In this document: in pieces, positions 22,901-35,575 of the stretch
How positions within the stretch are numbered: position 1 is the stretch's first letter
How the letters are laid out: each line of letters starts with the position of its first letter
Assembly (NCBI GenBank): GCA_035048815.1
Contig: JAUCBN010000035.1
Coordinates: forward strand, 16,256,501 to 16,320,500
DNA from: Abelmoschus esculentus
Taxonomy: Eukaryota; Streptophyta; Magnoliopsida; Malvales; Malvaceae
Length of the DNA: 64,000 nucleotides
Direction of reading: 5' to 3'
Notes under the pieces: generated by a model
The model's database searches: none
The model's input: only the letters and a program-made list of their open reading frames with translations
What the model was told of the DNA's origin: nothing
Program-made: the position numbers and the translations under genes

Positions 22901-24110
22901 ATTATTTTGGTATGTTGACGTCATATCACCAACCTTAATTAGTTGGATTTTTTAATAAAAACTACTATTAATTTTATTAAACGAGAAAATACTCAATATT
23001 ATAATAATGTTTTATAATTATCATTGTAAACTAAATATATAATTGGGATATTTTCTTAAAACTGACTATTTTAGATTATACAAGGAATATACATGGAAAA
23101 AGTTTTAAAAAATTCATCCAAATACTCGATCGAAAAAATAAACATGAATAAATCTGACTGCATCAGCAAATGAACCACAAAAGGGGATTAATCTATTGAA
23201 AGACCACTAAGAATCGAAAATTAAAATTGAGCGTCGCGATAATCTATCCACGAATAGGGGTGTAAAAAGCTGACCCGACCTGAAAACCCGACTAAAACCT
23301 GTTCGAGTCAGAACTTGGTTCTACCCAGAGATATAATGACTCGAACCCGGTAAATTTCCCATTATATTTCTTAATATAAAAAATGGGTGTGAACCCGGTT
23401 ATAAGGTATAACTAGAGGTGGGTGAGCTTAGGGATGTTAGGGTAGTTGTACCCTTAAAAATTTTAAATCCTTTTATATTTTATATATTTTATTAATAATT
23501 TAATTTTGTATTCTTTAAACTCTTATAATTTTAAATTTTTATATTTTTAATATAATTTATTGATTATTTACACCCCTTATATTAAATTATCCCTGTGGCT
23601 TGAACAATAAAAACGACTACTCAAAACCCGAAACATTAAAATATTTATTATTGTTGAAACTAATAAAAATCAAAACCTAGAGGATTTAACAATTCCCATC
23701 CTATGTTGTCATCTTTTATCAATAGCAGTAATGAAATAAGTGGTTAAAGGAACATTTGTTGTTCTTAAAAGTCACAGTTTTGAGTATTACTGATGTTAGC
23801 AAATATATATGGATATTTTTTAAAAAATCCAATAAAAATTGTTAATTTTATTAAAAAAAATACTCAATATTATAATAATGGTTTATAATTATCATCGTAA
23901 ACTAAATATATAATTTGGATATTTTCTTAAAACTAGTTATTTTAGATTATACAAGGAATATACATGGAAAAGGTTTTAAAAAACTCATTCAAATACTCGA
24001 TAAAAAAATAGACACGAACAAATCTGACTGCATCAGCAAACGAACCACGAAAAATCATTGAGAATCATAAATCAGAACTGAGCGTCGCGATAAACTATCC
24101 ACAAGCAGGG

Positions 24111-25200
24111 ACGAATGCAGGCCTGGGCCTACCTAGGCCATGGCCCGCCCCATGTCATTTTTTATTTTAAGTTTTTTAAAAATATATAATATATTTTAAA
24201 ATTTGAATAAAAATATATATCATTTAAATTTATTTAAATTTTTAAATCTTAAATTTTAAGTAAAATAAAGAATAAAAATTTAACTAAAATTGAAATTGTT
24301 TATATTTTTTTATTATTATGAATAAAATATATTTTGAAAATATATTTTGCTATTAAATAAGTAAACCTATTTTTTTATAAATTGAATTTTTTGAATAACA
24401 AAACAAGATTAAAAATATTTTTTTAGTAAGTATATATGTTATCTTTAATATCTTAAAAATGATTTAAAATAGGATACAAACATAATATATATATTAATAT
24501 TTTAGTTGAATTTACAGGAGAAAATGATATTTAAATAAATAAATAAATTTAAATTCATATTTTTATTACTTACTTTAAAGAAATGGTTCAATTTTGTTTG
24601 AATAAAGACGTGGATAATGAAAAATAAAATTATTCAAAAATGATTTTTTTAATTTTAAAACTATATATATGTAAGTTACGTTAGATAAATTTTTTATTTT
24701 ATTTAAGGTGAATATTCGATTAAATCAAGTCTAGTTAAAATATTTTGAATGATACAAGTTGACAAATCATATTTTACAACTTAAACTTTATTTAATTTTT
24801 TAAGTATAATAATTTAAGGTTTTTTTTTCAAATTTAATTATAAATATTTACAATATTATGGTATTACTTGGTTCCAATTTAAATAGTTTTCTTTGACCAT
24901 ATACACTATGTATATTTTTTTTTATATTTTCTTCATGTGTTATACATATATCACATATAATTGAAGGATTCAAATTGAATATGAAAATCGATATTAGTAA
25001 TTATTAAAAGTTTGAGTTATTTGAATCTCATTTTTTTGACTCAAAAAACTACTTTTTTTTAATCAAAAATTTATTTTGTTTCAATTAAATTTTGTTCGTG
25101 TCTAATTTTATTTAAATTGACCCGGTCAATATTATTTTTCTAGATTCGCCACTGTCCATGAGCGCAAACCACGTATCCAAATTCAATCTGAGGGTCCAAA
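24111..25200. other. Repeat-rich AT-rich sequence
   Basis: Begins with a GC-richer patch (gcctgggcctacctaggccatggccc, an imperfect palindrome at about 24120-24150), then AT-rich DNA. The stretch 24708-25150 resembles the cgagtcgag elements in decayed form (ggtgaatattcgattaaatc ... gacccggtcaat). It ends near gattcgccactg, which resembles the end of the element at 61065. Confidence 0.35.
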
Positions 25201-26730
25201 GCAAGGAAGATCACCATGATAACAAATAGTCGCCATCTTGATCAGTCGTGATGTCGTCAGATCCAACCTTAAAAAACAGAACAAAAGAAAAAACATGCCA
25301 AACGACAGAAAAAACGTACCAAAAGGTATAATAGATCCTGCCGTGAGAGCAGAATAATTTATTAAAAACTAACAAATAATATAAATAAATCGATAAATTC
25401 TGATAATCGACGATTAATATTAAAATTAATTTCGCCGCCAACACTAAAAAAAAAAATCAAAGGAGCGACATTCAACCCTAACGGAGAAAAGTTATATAAT
25501 GTAACCCTAATTAGTTGGAACTTAGCCGTTCACTCTTAAATTTTTACTGCACGTAACATTATTATTTTTATTTGGTTTACAATCAATAATCAATTTTAGT
25601 ATTAATCTTCGTAATATGTATTTTTCTGTCTTTATAATATGTTTTTTTTATTTGTTTCATTTATTTTTGTGACATGATTTTAACATATTTTAATGATTGG
25701 TTGGTGTTCGTACGAAGATCTTCACGATATTAATCTTTATTTATTATTTTATTGGTGCTCTTAAAAAGATGTTTCTTCACTCAGTTGATGATTGATTGTT
25801 GATGTGATCAGATATGAGTAGCGAATCAATATGTCTGATAGTTTGATTCACTCACCACTCCTTTTTTGCCCTATAAAACGTCTTATTTAGATAAAAATAA
25901 AAAGATTTATGAAGAGTTTTGGACTTTAGTATATAAATCTCGATGGATGTGTTTGGTTTTCTTTGCACGGTTGTAAGAGATTTTTAGTAAACTTATCTTT
26001 TTTTTCTCTCTTTTCAATGCACTGTATCCAGTAAAGAATTCAGAAATTCATTTAAAGTGAATACATAAATTTTTAAAATCTAAAGGTGGGTACAAACCTT
26101 AAATTTATAAAATTTTAAAAATTAATTTATAAAAATTAAGAAAATAAAAAATAAATATATAAATTTTAAAAAGTTTATAAAGGTGTATCTGTCACTGATT
26201 GTATGGTATTATTTTTTATAGTGATTAATAAAAATCATATATTATTGCTCAAAAAAATTAATTAATCAGTTATCTCAACCTTTTAACCTTTTATATTTTA
26301 ATTTTATCCAAAAAATCGACTCGTTTTTAGTAAGACGTTCAATTTAATATGACTTATCAATTCGATTTAATTTATGTATAAATAAAAAATGTTTATATCA
26401 GTTTAGAGAGATTCGAATTCGATTCGATTTTGTAAACCAGGTTAACTGAATCATATATTCACATGCAAATAGACCAAATATGCTTTATGTAGATGCCAAA
26501 TGACCCGGTGCATGATTCATGCACAAATCACAAATCTCTCGCTTTCCTTAAAATGGATGTCTTTGTCTGAACTCACGAGTTGACAGACCGAGTTAAACCA
26601 GTTCCCCGGCCTTCGAATCATGAAACTCGGACCATTTAATTTTCCAAATGGGCCTTTTGAAAAATAAAATAAAAGGCACGGGCAAACAATAATTTGAATT
26701 TAAAATAAGATTTTGATAGAAAAAAAATAA
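25201..26730. other. Intergenic sequence with no gene seen
   Basis: AT-rich. 25205-25450 shares words with the ends of the tandem units and with 38395-38800 (gcagataa, tcgacgatcaatatta type), so it is part of a dispersed repeat. 26040-26200 resembles the 61065-61258 element. No coding signal. Confidence 0.35.
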
Positions 26731-26734
26731 GGGA

Positions 26735-27078
26735 TAACGATAATTTTAACCTTAACGTTTATGATTTTTATTATTTTGACTTTTATCTTTTTTAGGATAA
26801 ATTTAGCCCTTAATTTATATCTTTTTGTTAAATATTTTATTTTTTTACTAACATAATGATTAGATAGTTAAAAAAATTAACAATAATGATATGTCATATA
26901 TATATATGTAGAATGATATTTAAGATTTGAGAATGCTTAGTAGTCTTTTATTTTAGATTTAATTAATTTTTAATATTTTATTTAAATTTTAATTATTTTA
27001 TATTTTATATTAGAATAAAATTATATTTAACATGTATATATTTGTCCTTATTATAAAAAAATTAACGATAATGACATG

Positions 27079-27117
<39 letters not shown>

Positions 27118-27345
27118 GAATGAGGCTGGCTGCATGTTATTTAAACATATTATCACATATATATGACATGTCAATATCGTTAATTTTTTAACGGTCTAAT
27201 CATTATTTTAGTTAAAAAATAAGTTATTTGTTAAAAAAAAAACATAGATTAAGGACTAAATTTATCCAAAAAAAAAAGAATGAGAGCTAAAATGATAAAA
27301 AATATAAACGTTAAGGATTAAAATTATCTTTATGCCAAAAATTAA
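26735..27345. mobile_element. Fold-back MITE-like element, family A (copy 2)
   Basis: The left end (aacgataattttaaccttaacg) and right end (aacgttaaggattaaaattatc) are inverted copies with matching arms, as in the copy at 6557. A pure AT run (27081-27114) sits in the right arm. There are no open reading frames. Confidence 0.6.
27081..27114. repeat. (AT)n microsatellite
   Basis: About 17 uninterrupted AT units, inside the right arm of the fold-back element. Confidence 0.9.
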
Positions 27346-28084
27346 ATATAAATAATATGTATTGTTTGATTAATAGTATTATTTTTTATCATATATATTT
27401 CAAACTGGAGTTAGGATATGTTTAGAGAGTCATACTGAGTATAGATTTGGGAGATTGTGTAATTTATTTATTGGACTAATTTATAATTTAATAATCTTGT
27501 AAGGGATTAATAGATAATTAATCCATTTTAAGGAGGTCAATTAGGAAGGCCATTCTCTTTCTATTATATATGTTTATAGAAAATAGAAATATCGATTTAT
27601 TTAGGACATGTTTTATTAAATAAATGAATATATAAAATTATTTTTTTGATAAATATGAGAAAAATAAAAAAAATGAAATTATAATACTAATCCTTCAATT
27701 CTTTAGGTTTTATGGTTTGAAATTAGCACAAAATGATAATTAAATTTATTAAATTATAAAAAAAATAATTATTAAAATTTTTAATATTTATTAATAATTT
27801 ATAACTACGATAAATTAAATTCGATAAGTATAATGGGTTTTTAAATTTTTTGAAAGTTCAATAGCTAAAAAATCATTTTAACATAGTTTAGTGACCATCT
27901 GTATAATTTATCCAATTTATTTTAAAATTTTCAATTAATCGAATTAAGCGATCGAATTAACCGAACTTTTTTGATTCAGTTAAAAATTTTAATTCGATTT
28001 AATAAAAAAAAAAAGAAGAAATCCTTTAATAAAAATTTGAAAATTTAGTTCCATCGGTTAATCAAACCGTTTGAACACCCCTAG

Positions 28085-28205
28085 GAGGGAAAATTATATC
28101 ATGGGTCAGTCCACCACCTGTCCATAGGATCAATCAATAAAAACTGTCAATTTCATCAATTTTTTCATGTCATAATTTTTTTTCAAGTGAATCTTCACTT
28201 AGAAA
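28085..28205. repeat. Half copy of the gaaattatatcatg MITE
   Basis: ggaaaattatatcatgggtcagt begins a stretch that matches the left arm of the complete element at 51085-51325, through tcatgtcata and caagtgaatcttcactt. The right arm is absent, so this is a truncated copy about 0.3 kb upstream of the BRX-family 5' untranslated exon. Confidence 0.45.
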
Positions 28206-28509
28206 ATTAAAAAATAATGAGGTGAACAGTTTATATTAATTGGTCTCATAGATGACTGGTGGAACATAATTTCCCCCTTAGGAGACCCCAGCCCCAGCCC
28301 CAGTAATTCCCTGTGCCATCCACAGTATCTCTCTGTCGCTCCCAGTCCCCACTCCAGTCTTCTTCTAGTCCAATATACAGCAAGAAACTGCAATCAAACA
28401 CTGTCTCATTATAGCCATTCACGAAATGCACCTGCTCAAACACTTCCTCTGTCTCTCCTTCCATGAGATTTGAGGACCCAATTATTCCTTTCCTCCTCTC
28501 AATCTTCTC

Positions 28510-28938
28510 TATTAAAATTTAAAACCCCTTTTGTTGTTTTAAAATTTTATTTTCCCTTTAATTTATTTCGAGTTAGTGCAGAGATTCTCTGATCGTTTCA
28601 ACTTAAACGTGGCATTAAAGAGCTGCACGAGTCATAACTGAGTCTCGAAGATCGAGCTCCCTGAAACTGCAGAGGGGGAAAACAGAAGGAACTACTAGGA
28701 AATTTAAAACCATCAGTTGTTGCTTGTTAGTTCTCTCCCTTTCCAGCCACTGATCATCGGATTTCTGGGTGCATTGAATTCTTGTTTCTCTGTACGGTAA
28801 CGATCGTAATCTCTGGGTTTACTCTGTTTTTTTGAAAGAAAGAAAAGGGGACGATGAATTTATTAGTGTTTGATTGTCTAGTTCTTGAAATCTTTAAACA
28901 GAAGACTTGTTTGTTTTCAGAGGATTTCAAAAACAACA
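28510..28938 (+). promoter_or_regulatory. Likely promoter-proximal region, 5' untranslated exon and leader intron of the BRX-family gene
   Basis: A leader intron fits 28797-28920: donor gtacg|gtaacg and acceptor tttgttttcag| just before the exon that holds the ATG at 28939. The upstream portion is not open in the gene frame and is more balanced in composition than the flanks. The transcription start was not identified. Confidence 0.45.
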
Positions 28939-31900
28939 ATGCTGACGTGCATAGCTCGCTCTAAGCAACCCGGTGATGACTCGGTGAGTCGACAAGAGGA
29001 GCCTACCACTAAGCACAACCAAGCAATCAAATCCCTCACTTCTCAGGTAATTTGGCTCTCAATTTCAGTTTACAACGTCTGGATTTTCGAGTTCTTTGGC
29101 CTTTGTTTGGCTTTAATGATCTGTTTTCGGTGTGTTTTAGTTGAAGGATATGGCGCTGAAGGCGTCGGGGGCGTACAAGCACTGTAATCCCTGCACGGCG
29201 CAGAGTCGGTTGAGGAACTCGGACGAGTCTGACGCGGACTCGGACCGGTTCAGGTGGTCGTATCGTAGAACGGGGAGTTCGAGCTCGGCGACACCGAGGA
29301 CGTGGGGGAAGGAAATGGAATCGAGGTTGAAAGGGATGTCGAGTTCCAGCGGAGAAGCGACGCCGAAATCGTTGAGTGGGCGCCGACTCGACACGGTCGT
29401 TTTCGTCGAAGAAAATGAGCCGAAAGAGTGGGTGGCTCAGGTGGAGCCGGGCGTACTCATCACCTTTGTTTCACTTCCACGCGGCGGCAACGATCTCAAG
29501 AGGATACGGTTCAGGTGCGCCGCGCCCTTATTTTCCCAGTTTTCCATTTCGATATTTCCGATTTGTTCTCGTGCATTAGATTCTTAATCCTACGGTTGCA
29601 GTTCTTTTAGAAATTCAAACCACTTTTTTTAATACGCTGATAGATTTTTCTGCACATAGTTAGGTTAAACTAGGGCGGATAACGAGCTTATTGGTTCACG
29701 AGTTATTCGAGTTTAATTCGGTTAAGGTTAAGATTGAATTTAAGTAAGTTTAATTAGAGTTTAAGTTCGATTCGAGATTTTAACAAATAGAGTCGAAACG
29801 ATTCAAATTCGGCTTGAAAAACTTGTGAACATAAAATAATTATATAAATATATACTAAATGTAATTTATTTAATAAAAGAAAAAACAATAAAATAAACTA
29901 GGAGAAATCCATTAAAATAAATTAATATTGTCTTTGTATTATAAGAATATTTCTTGATTATTTAGATTAATTTATTATTTGAACTTTTTTTTTTACTTTT
30001 ATGACATTAAATTTTGTTTTGATGTTGGTTACGAAAGGAATTTTTAACAATGCCTTATCTTTTGTAAAAAAAATTTGTAGTAAAATTATTTATTTTGAGT
30101 CGAGCTCACCAAACCTGAGTCGAGCTCACCAAACCTGAGTCGAGCCCTATAATATTTTTTTGAGTCAAGATCAAGTTTAAAATTTTGAGTTCGTTGAGCC
30201 TCGAGTTCGAATTAAACTCAATATAATTATTTTCAAATTAAGTCAAACTTGATCATACTCGAACTGCTCGTTATCACTCCTAGATTAAACTATTGTTAAG
30301 GTTTCTCAAAACCACCACAAACACTGCCTTAGCAACCTCGGCAGGAAAAGCAAGAATTTTTGTAGGTGAGGTCCCAAGGTTGTCTCAGCAGGCTTCACGC
30401 CTAATGAAAAGCAATCCCATATAAGTCCAAAAGTAGAACTCATTGTGCCTCATCAATGGAAGATGGGACATGACTCATTGTGTTGCAAAATGCTTTTTTC
30501 ACTCTCCCATTGTCTTCTTGTCGACGACCCCCTCTCTCTCCACCCTTACTTTTCATTCAACCCCCCAAAAAACTCCCCTTCACGCCTGATTCTCCGTGCC
30601 ATTGTCTTCTTCCTTGTTCTTCTAATGACCCATTTCTTGACATTGTCTGCAATTTAACCACATGCAAGACAAAAAAAGATCCTTTTTTAAGCTTAATATT
30701 TTCCCAACACACAAAAGACTCAACTACAACCTTCACCTTTCCATGTCTTCATTGGATGGTGACATGAGGGATCAGTCATTTTATCAAGGGGACATTGCTG
30801 TTGCCTCTCATTTATGGCCCTTGGCCTCATTTCACCTTTACTTTTTCCCATTATAGAAATTTTGATTCTAATTGGTCTCTTAGTTGACTATATTTTCCAT
30901 CACACCAGTTCACCACTTTCACATTCATAGTCATGGTATCTGATTTAATGTTTTGATAAAGCTCCATTGACTAGACACATCCCACTACATCAAATACACG
31001 GATGCCACTTTGAAGATTTTAATATTTCTCCTTATCTAATGGTGGTTGGTAGGATATTTTATTATCCTAACTAATAATGGGAATTTCTTAGTCACAAGAT
31101 GTATGTGAGCCAACCTTGTGGCCCCAATGTATAATTAAAATTTTCCATTCACTTTAAATGGTGTAGGTGCATTTATATTGGTCATGGTTGGTTTCATGTT
31201 ATTGGTTTGTGAATAAGGGTAATGGCATGGTATGGTTGTTATCTTTTGTTTTTCTTATAATTTTAACCAAAATTTGTGCTGGACTTCCTTAATGCATGTT
31301 ATTGTAATGCTCCATCTTAGCACATGCTTAGATGAAATTTCTGATTTCTGGTATGCTAATATTTTGAACATCAGGAGTGCTGAAACATAGTTTGTTTTGT
31401 TTGACTAGTCGAGAAATGTTCAACAAATGGCAAGCTCAACGATGGTGGGCGGAGAATTACGATAGGGTCATGGAACTTTACAATGTCCAGAGGTTTAATC
31501 GCCAGGGATTCCCACTACAAACACCCCCTAGATCTGAAGATGAGGCAAGTTCTTAGGTTGTTTGCAGTTTGCTGCTTAATATAGTTGAACGAACCATGTT
31601 ACTCGGACTCTGGTTAAAGTTATCGCCATGTTCTTGTATTGAACACAAGTGTCGAATATCATTGCGTCAAGAACAGTGAAGAGTCCAAGTGACATAGGAA
31701 TGGACTGCATCTACCGGCTACCAATGCCTTGCACTGTTGCTGTGATGAACTGAACTTGGGACTTTTGCATGAATTTTAAATAACACCATTCTTTTGGTTT
31801 CTTACAGAGTTCAAAAATGGAGTCAGCAGAAGAAAGTCCTGTAACACCTCCATTAACTAAAGAACATTTACCTCGAAATTTACATCGTCCAACTGGTATG

Positions 31901-32838
31901 GGCATGGCTTATTCATCTTCAGATTCACTTGATCAGCACCCAGTGCAGGTTCGGCATTATTGTGACTCTGGTCTTACCTCAACCCCAAAACTTTCCAGTA
32001 TTAGTGGTGCCAAGACAGAGTTATCATCCATAGACGCCTCTATGACGAGTAGCTCATCCAGAGAGGTTGATCACTCTGGAGAGTTATCCATCAGCAATGC
32101 CAGTGATCTCGAGACTGAGTGAGTCGAGCAAGATGAACCTGGAGTTTACATTACTATCAGAGCATTACCAGGGGGCAAAAGAGAGCTTAGGCGAGTTAGA
32201 TTCAGGTATGGTTCAATGACATTCTTGATTCTTCGGTATTAGCTTTAAACGTGCTTCTATGAATTTATCAGCCCCACATATTAAGCTGTTCTTGGCACTT
32301 AAACATCTTAGAAACTTGTAACATCTCCAAGTCGTAAACCAGCTATCTATGGATGACGATTCTAGTAACTATTTCATACATTGTTGTCTTGGCAAAGTCT
32401 TTTTGTTTGGTTGAATATTATTAGAAACCTTTATCGGTTTCGATAAGTTCAATTGGTTGAATATGATCCATTTGAGGTAAAAGTTAAACATATAACCATT
32501 GAAGAATCATTGGAAATCCTCCAAAAGCCATTTTTCCATGGATTTTATTTCATTATTAGGTTGATCGGTCCAGCACAAGTCAGTGTTGTAATTAAGGTCC
32601 ATCTTAGAAACAGAATTATAAGCTGTAAATCCTTCTTTTAACAGCATAATTCTTGAGTCCCTTATTCTGCTCTTTTTACCAAGCTTAGACAAATCCAGCA
32701 TGAACTATTCATTGATGAAATGTCTGTCTTAAAAAAGTTTTCATCCCTATTTCGTGCAGCCGGGAAAGATTTGGAGAGATGCATGCCAGACTGTGGTGGG
32801 AAGAGAACCGAGCCAGGATACACGAACAATACTTGTAA
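28939..32838 (+). CDS. BREVIS RADIX-family protein, nonsense codon before the second BRX domain
   Basis: BRX-family proteins are plant-specific, plasma-membrane and nuclear growth regulators, best known for root and phloem development, with two tandem BRX domains. Coding exons are 28939-29046, 29141-29514, 31409-31544, 31808-32205 and 32760-32838, for 364 codons. Seen in order: MLTCIARSKQ (the conserved, probably acylated N-terminus), LTSQLKDMALKASGAYKHC, BRX domain 1 (EPKEWVAQVEPGVLITF, then FNKWQAQRWWAENYDRVMEL across an intron), a serine-rich linker, and BRX domain 2 (VEQDEPGVYITIRALPGG, then GEMHARLWWEENRARIHEQYL at the end). Codon 311, Trp in the EWVEQDEPG motif of the family, is TGA (32120-32122), so a literal product would lose all of domain 2. 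The downstream frame, splice sites and stop remain perfect, so the change is recent or a base-call error. The intron after 31544 has a GC donor. Confidence 0.85.
29662..30287. repeat. Word-rich element in BRX-family intron 2 (cgagtt/gagctc words)
   Basis: Starts ctagggcggataacgagc and ends gctcgttatcactcctag, an inverted terminal match. The arms carry gagttcga-like words and a short direct duplication of gagtcgagctcaccaaacct at 30099-30138. It lies wholly inside the 1.9-kb intron. Confidence 0.5.
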
Positions 32839-32849
32839 TCGACCAGAAC

Positions 32850-33900
32850 GGAGAAGGTTAGCGGCTTGGTGGCACGTTTCTAAACCATGGAGGTGTTTAT
32901 TTTGTCATTCTCTTCTGCCATATGATCTAACCAGGTGTTTCTACCTACTGTCACCTGTTGCCAGGGTTTTCTTCTTCTTCAAGCTTCATAGTAGCTTATT
33001 AGAAATATGGTGGTGGGATCTTATATTACTAGTTTCTTTGAAAACAGAATATGTTGGTGGGTAAAGATCATCAAATGTGCATCTGGGGTAATCGTTTGTC
33101 TTTTTCTCATGCTTTCATTCGTATCTCTGTTTAAGGGTTAGGATTTAGGGCTTAAGGTCGGGGTTGTGATTAGGGTTTAGCAAATTAAGAGTAAGGTGTA
33201 TTTTTCACTCCTATTCTCATCACACGATCCACTTTGAATACATTTTTTTAATTCAACTATAGTGATTACAGTAGTATCCAGTGGACATTGATCGCTCAAT
33301 CATTATATTGTGGTTACTGGTGATCAAACCTGTAACCTCTAAAAACAATAATTGTTTCTTGAACCGATAAGGCTAAATAATTCATAATTTTAAATATAAA
33401 ATTTAAGATCATCTATGTCTCGAAACCAGAAAACTAAAAAGATATTTATAAATATTAATTAAATAAATATAAATCAAAATTTATTACGAAAAAGTATGAA
33501 ATACATGTCATTTGCACTGCCACCACATATATACCATTAAAAAGATATTTTCATAATAATTAAGTAAAAAAAAGACTTAGCGACCGTCAACAATACAGAA
33601 GGCAATAAACATAAATATTATAAACATAATTTTTCATAAATATTTTAAAGATTAGTCAATATAAATTATTTTAAAATGACTTTAATTCAAATTGATATTT
33701 AAAAGATATTTATGCATTTCATATAATCAATTTCGAGGCTCAATTATATATATAAATATATATTTGTAACTTTTTAAAGTTAATATAAATTATTCTAAAT
33801 TTAATTATAATTAAACTATTATTATATTTATAATAATATATTATAAGATCAATCGTCACGAATGAGAATGATACGGGACAGGTGGAGATGTAATGGTACA
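32850..33900. other. BRX-family 3' flank and intergenic sequence
   Basis: The first about 250 bases probably form the 3' untranslated region. A SINE-like stretch (minus strand, 33262-33378) follows, then AT-rich sequence without a gene. Confidence 0.4.
33262..33378 (-). repeat. tRNA-derived SINE-like sequence
   Basis: On the minus strand a B-box-like ggttacaggtttgatcacc is preceded by gccttatcggttcaagaaac. It continues into the same signature (gagcgatcaatgtcc) as the plus-strand copies elsewhere in the window. Confidence 0.45.
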
Positions 33901-33904
33901 AAAA

Positions 33905-34397
33905 TATATTCATCTCTCCCACCTGATATGACATCTAACCTATCAAATACATATATATGAAATATAATTTTATTTTAATATAAAATATAAAATAATTAAA
34001 ATTCAAATAAAATATTAAAAAATTAATTAAATTTAAAATAAAATGTTACTAAAATTAATTAATTAGGGTTGAGAATGTTTAGTAGACTTTTATTTTAAAA
34101 TTAATTATTTTTAATATTTTATTTGAATTTTAATTGTTTTATATTTTATATTAGAAAAAATTATATATTATATATATGTATTTGATAGGTTAGATGTCAT
34201 GTCATTTAAAACATATTATTATATGCATATGACATGTCATCATCGTTAAATTTTTAACAGTTTAGTTATCATGATGGTTAAAAAAAAAGCTATTTGTCAA
34301 AAATATATAGATTAAGAGTTAAATTTATCCAAAAAACAAATAAGGGCCAAAACGATAAAATTTATAAACGTTAAGGGTTAAAATTATCTTTATGCCT
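33905..34397. mobile_element. Fold-back MITE-like element, family A (copy 3, left end truncated)
   Basis: The right end is the best preserved of the family (aacgttaagggttaaaattatc, then tttatgcc). The inner arms match copies 1 and 2, but the outer left arm is replaced by unrelated sequence. Confidence 0.55.
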
Positions 34398-34534
34398 AAT
34401 AATATTTAACTCATATTTGGATAGCAATACTAATTAATTTACAGATATAATGAATCCATACATTTTTTTTTACATATTTGAGGATTCAGACGATTCAAAA
34501 ATTATACATATTTGACACAAATTATTTGATCTCA

Positions 34535-34640
34535 CTAGTTAAAAAGAATGATTGTTGTTTCTGAAAGTCACGGGTTCGAGCATTAATATTTACAGTAATT
34601 AAAGGGTCAAATATTTAATGGTTGAAAGTATATTCTAAAA
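34535..34640 (+). repeat. tRNA-derived SINE-like sequence
   Basis: B-box-like cacgggttcgagcatt, preceded by actagttaaaaagaatg and followed by tcaaatatttaatggttgaaag, as in the other members. Confidence 0.45.
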
Positions 34641-34715
34641 TTAATACTATTTGTAATCACTTTAATTGATTAAAAAATTAAACATATTCGACCCAGTGTC
34701 AGTCCTAATGAGACT

Positions 34716-35575
34716 TAGGATGACAATAAATCGGATTTGGATCAGACTTTATAAAGTCCAATCTAATTAATAATTGGACTTTTAAAAGAATCAAAGTCCA
34801 AATCCAAATCCATTTAAATAAATCAAAATTCAATCCAATAAAATATCTAAAACCTAAATCTAAATCTGAAAGTCCAAATCCAATTATTTTTAAGAGTAAC
34901 AACTTAAATATATATTTTTAAACGAAAAAAATCAAACAAATATATTTAAATTTATAGCACAAACAAATGTCAACAAATATTATAGTCTAATATAAAATAA
35001 AATAACTACTCAAACTGCAATTAAAAATTCAACAATAAATAAATTATCCTTATATAAATTACTATTATCTTACTAGTCTACTAACATTTTTATTTTCTAG
35101 GAGTACATCACAATTATAAAATGTCTAATAAATATTATAATCTAAGGAAATAAATCAAAAATATAATCAAAATGTCCAACTATTAACATTGGACACGGAA
35201 AAACAGTTTATAACGATAAAGCTTTCATTGTTCCACTAAAGTTCAATAAAAACTTATAAAATAAGTGGAAAACATAAATAGAATTATAGAAGATATTAAT
35301 CATCTACAATATTAATCATATATCCGCTCAATTAGGATTTCAATATATATTTTAAATCTAAAAATTTTAAATATTTTCATTCGGATTTACATATGTATTG
35401 AATTTATATTAGATATAGATTCTTATTGAATTCAGATCGGATCATGGTAATGTCCATATCCAATCCACCTCTTATCAGGACTCAGACCTTTTTTAGATTC
35501 AAATTCAACTTTTTTAATTAGATTTGGATTAAATTTTTTTTTTCAGATCAAATCGGATTATAATGCCATCCCTAA
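34716..35575. repeat. Word-rich element with ggatgacaat...atgccatccc ends (aatccaaatcc words)
   Basis: The left end (ggatgacaataaatcggat) and right end (atcggattataatgccatcc) are inverted counterparts. The arms are rich in aaatccaaatcc and its complement. It is non-coding. A similar structure with the same words ends near 61010 (gacccattgtcatcccta). Confidence 0.5.

Larger units (their letters stand above)
21551..24110. repeat. Block present three times in direct tandem (about 0.83-0.95 kb units)
   Basis: The marker aaaacccgaa occurs at 21831, 22665 and 23623, and long stretches around it match nearly base for base. Approximate units are 21551-22508, 22509-23348 and 23349-24110. Units 1 and 3 begin with a shared about 120-base piece (aaatttcccattatatttc ... 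gggatgttagggtagttg) that unit 2 lacks, which explains the unequal spacing (834 and 958). Each unit contains a SINE-like sequence and ends near a gacccgacct/aacccgact-rich stretch. Nothing is coding. Confidence 0.8.

Noticed and set aside
29137..29394. Minus-strand open frame opposite BRX-family exon 2
   Set aside because: GC-rich antisense shadow; the plus strand encodes BRX motifs and has proper splice sites.
30445..30856. Three overlapping plus-strand frames inside the BRX-family intron
   Set aside because: Low-complexity Ser/Leu/Pro/Phe sequence with no family match, lying within intron 2.
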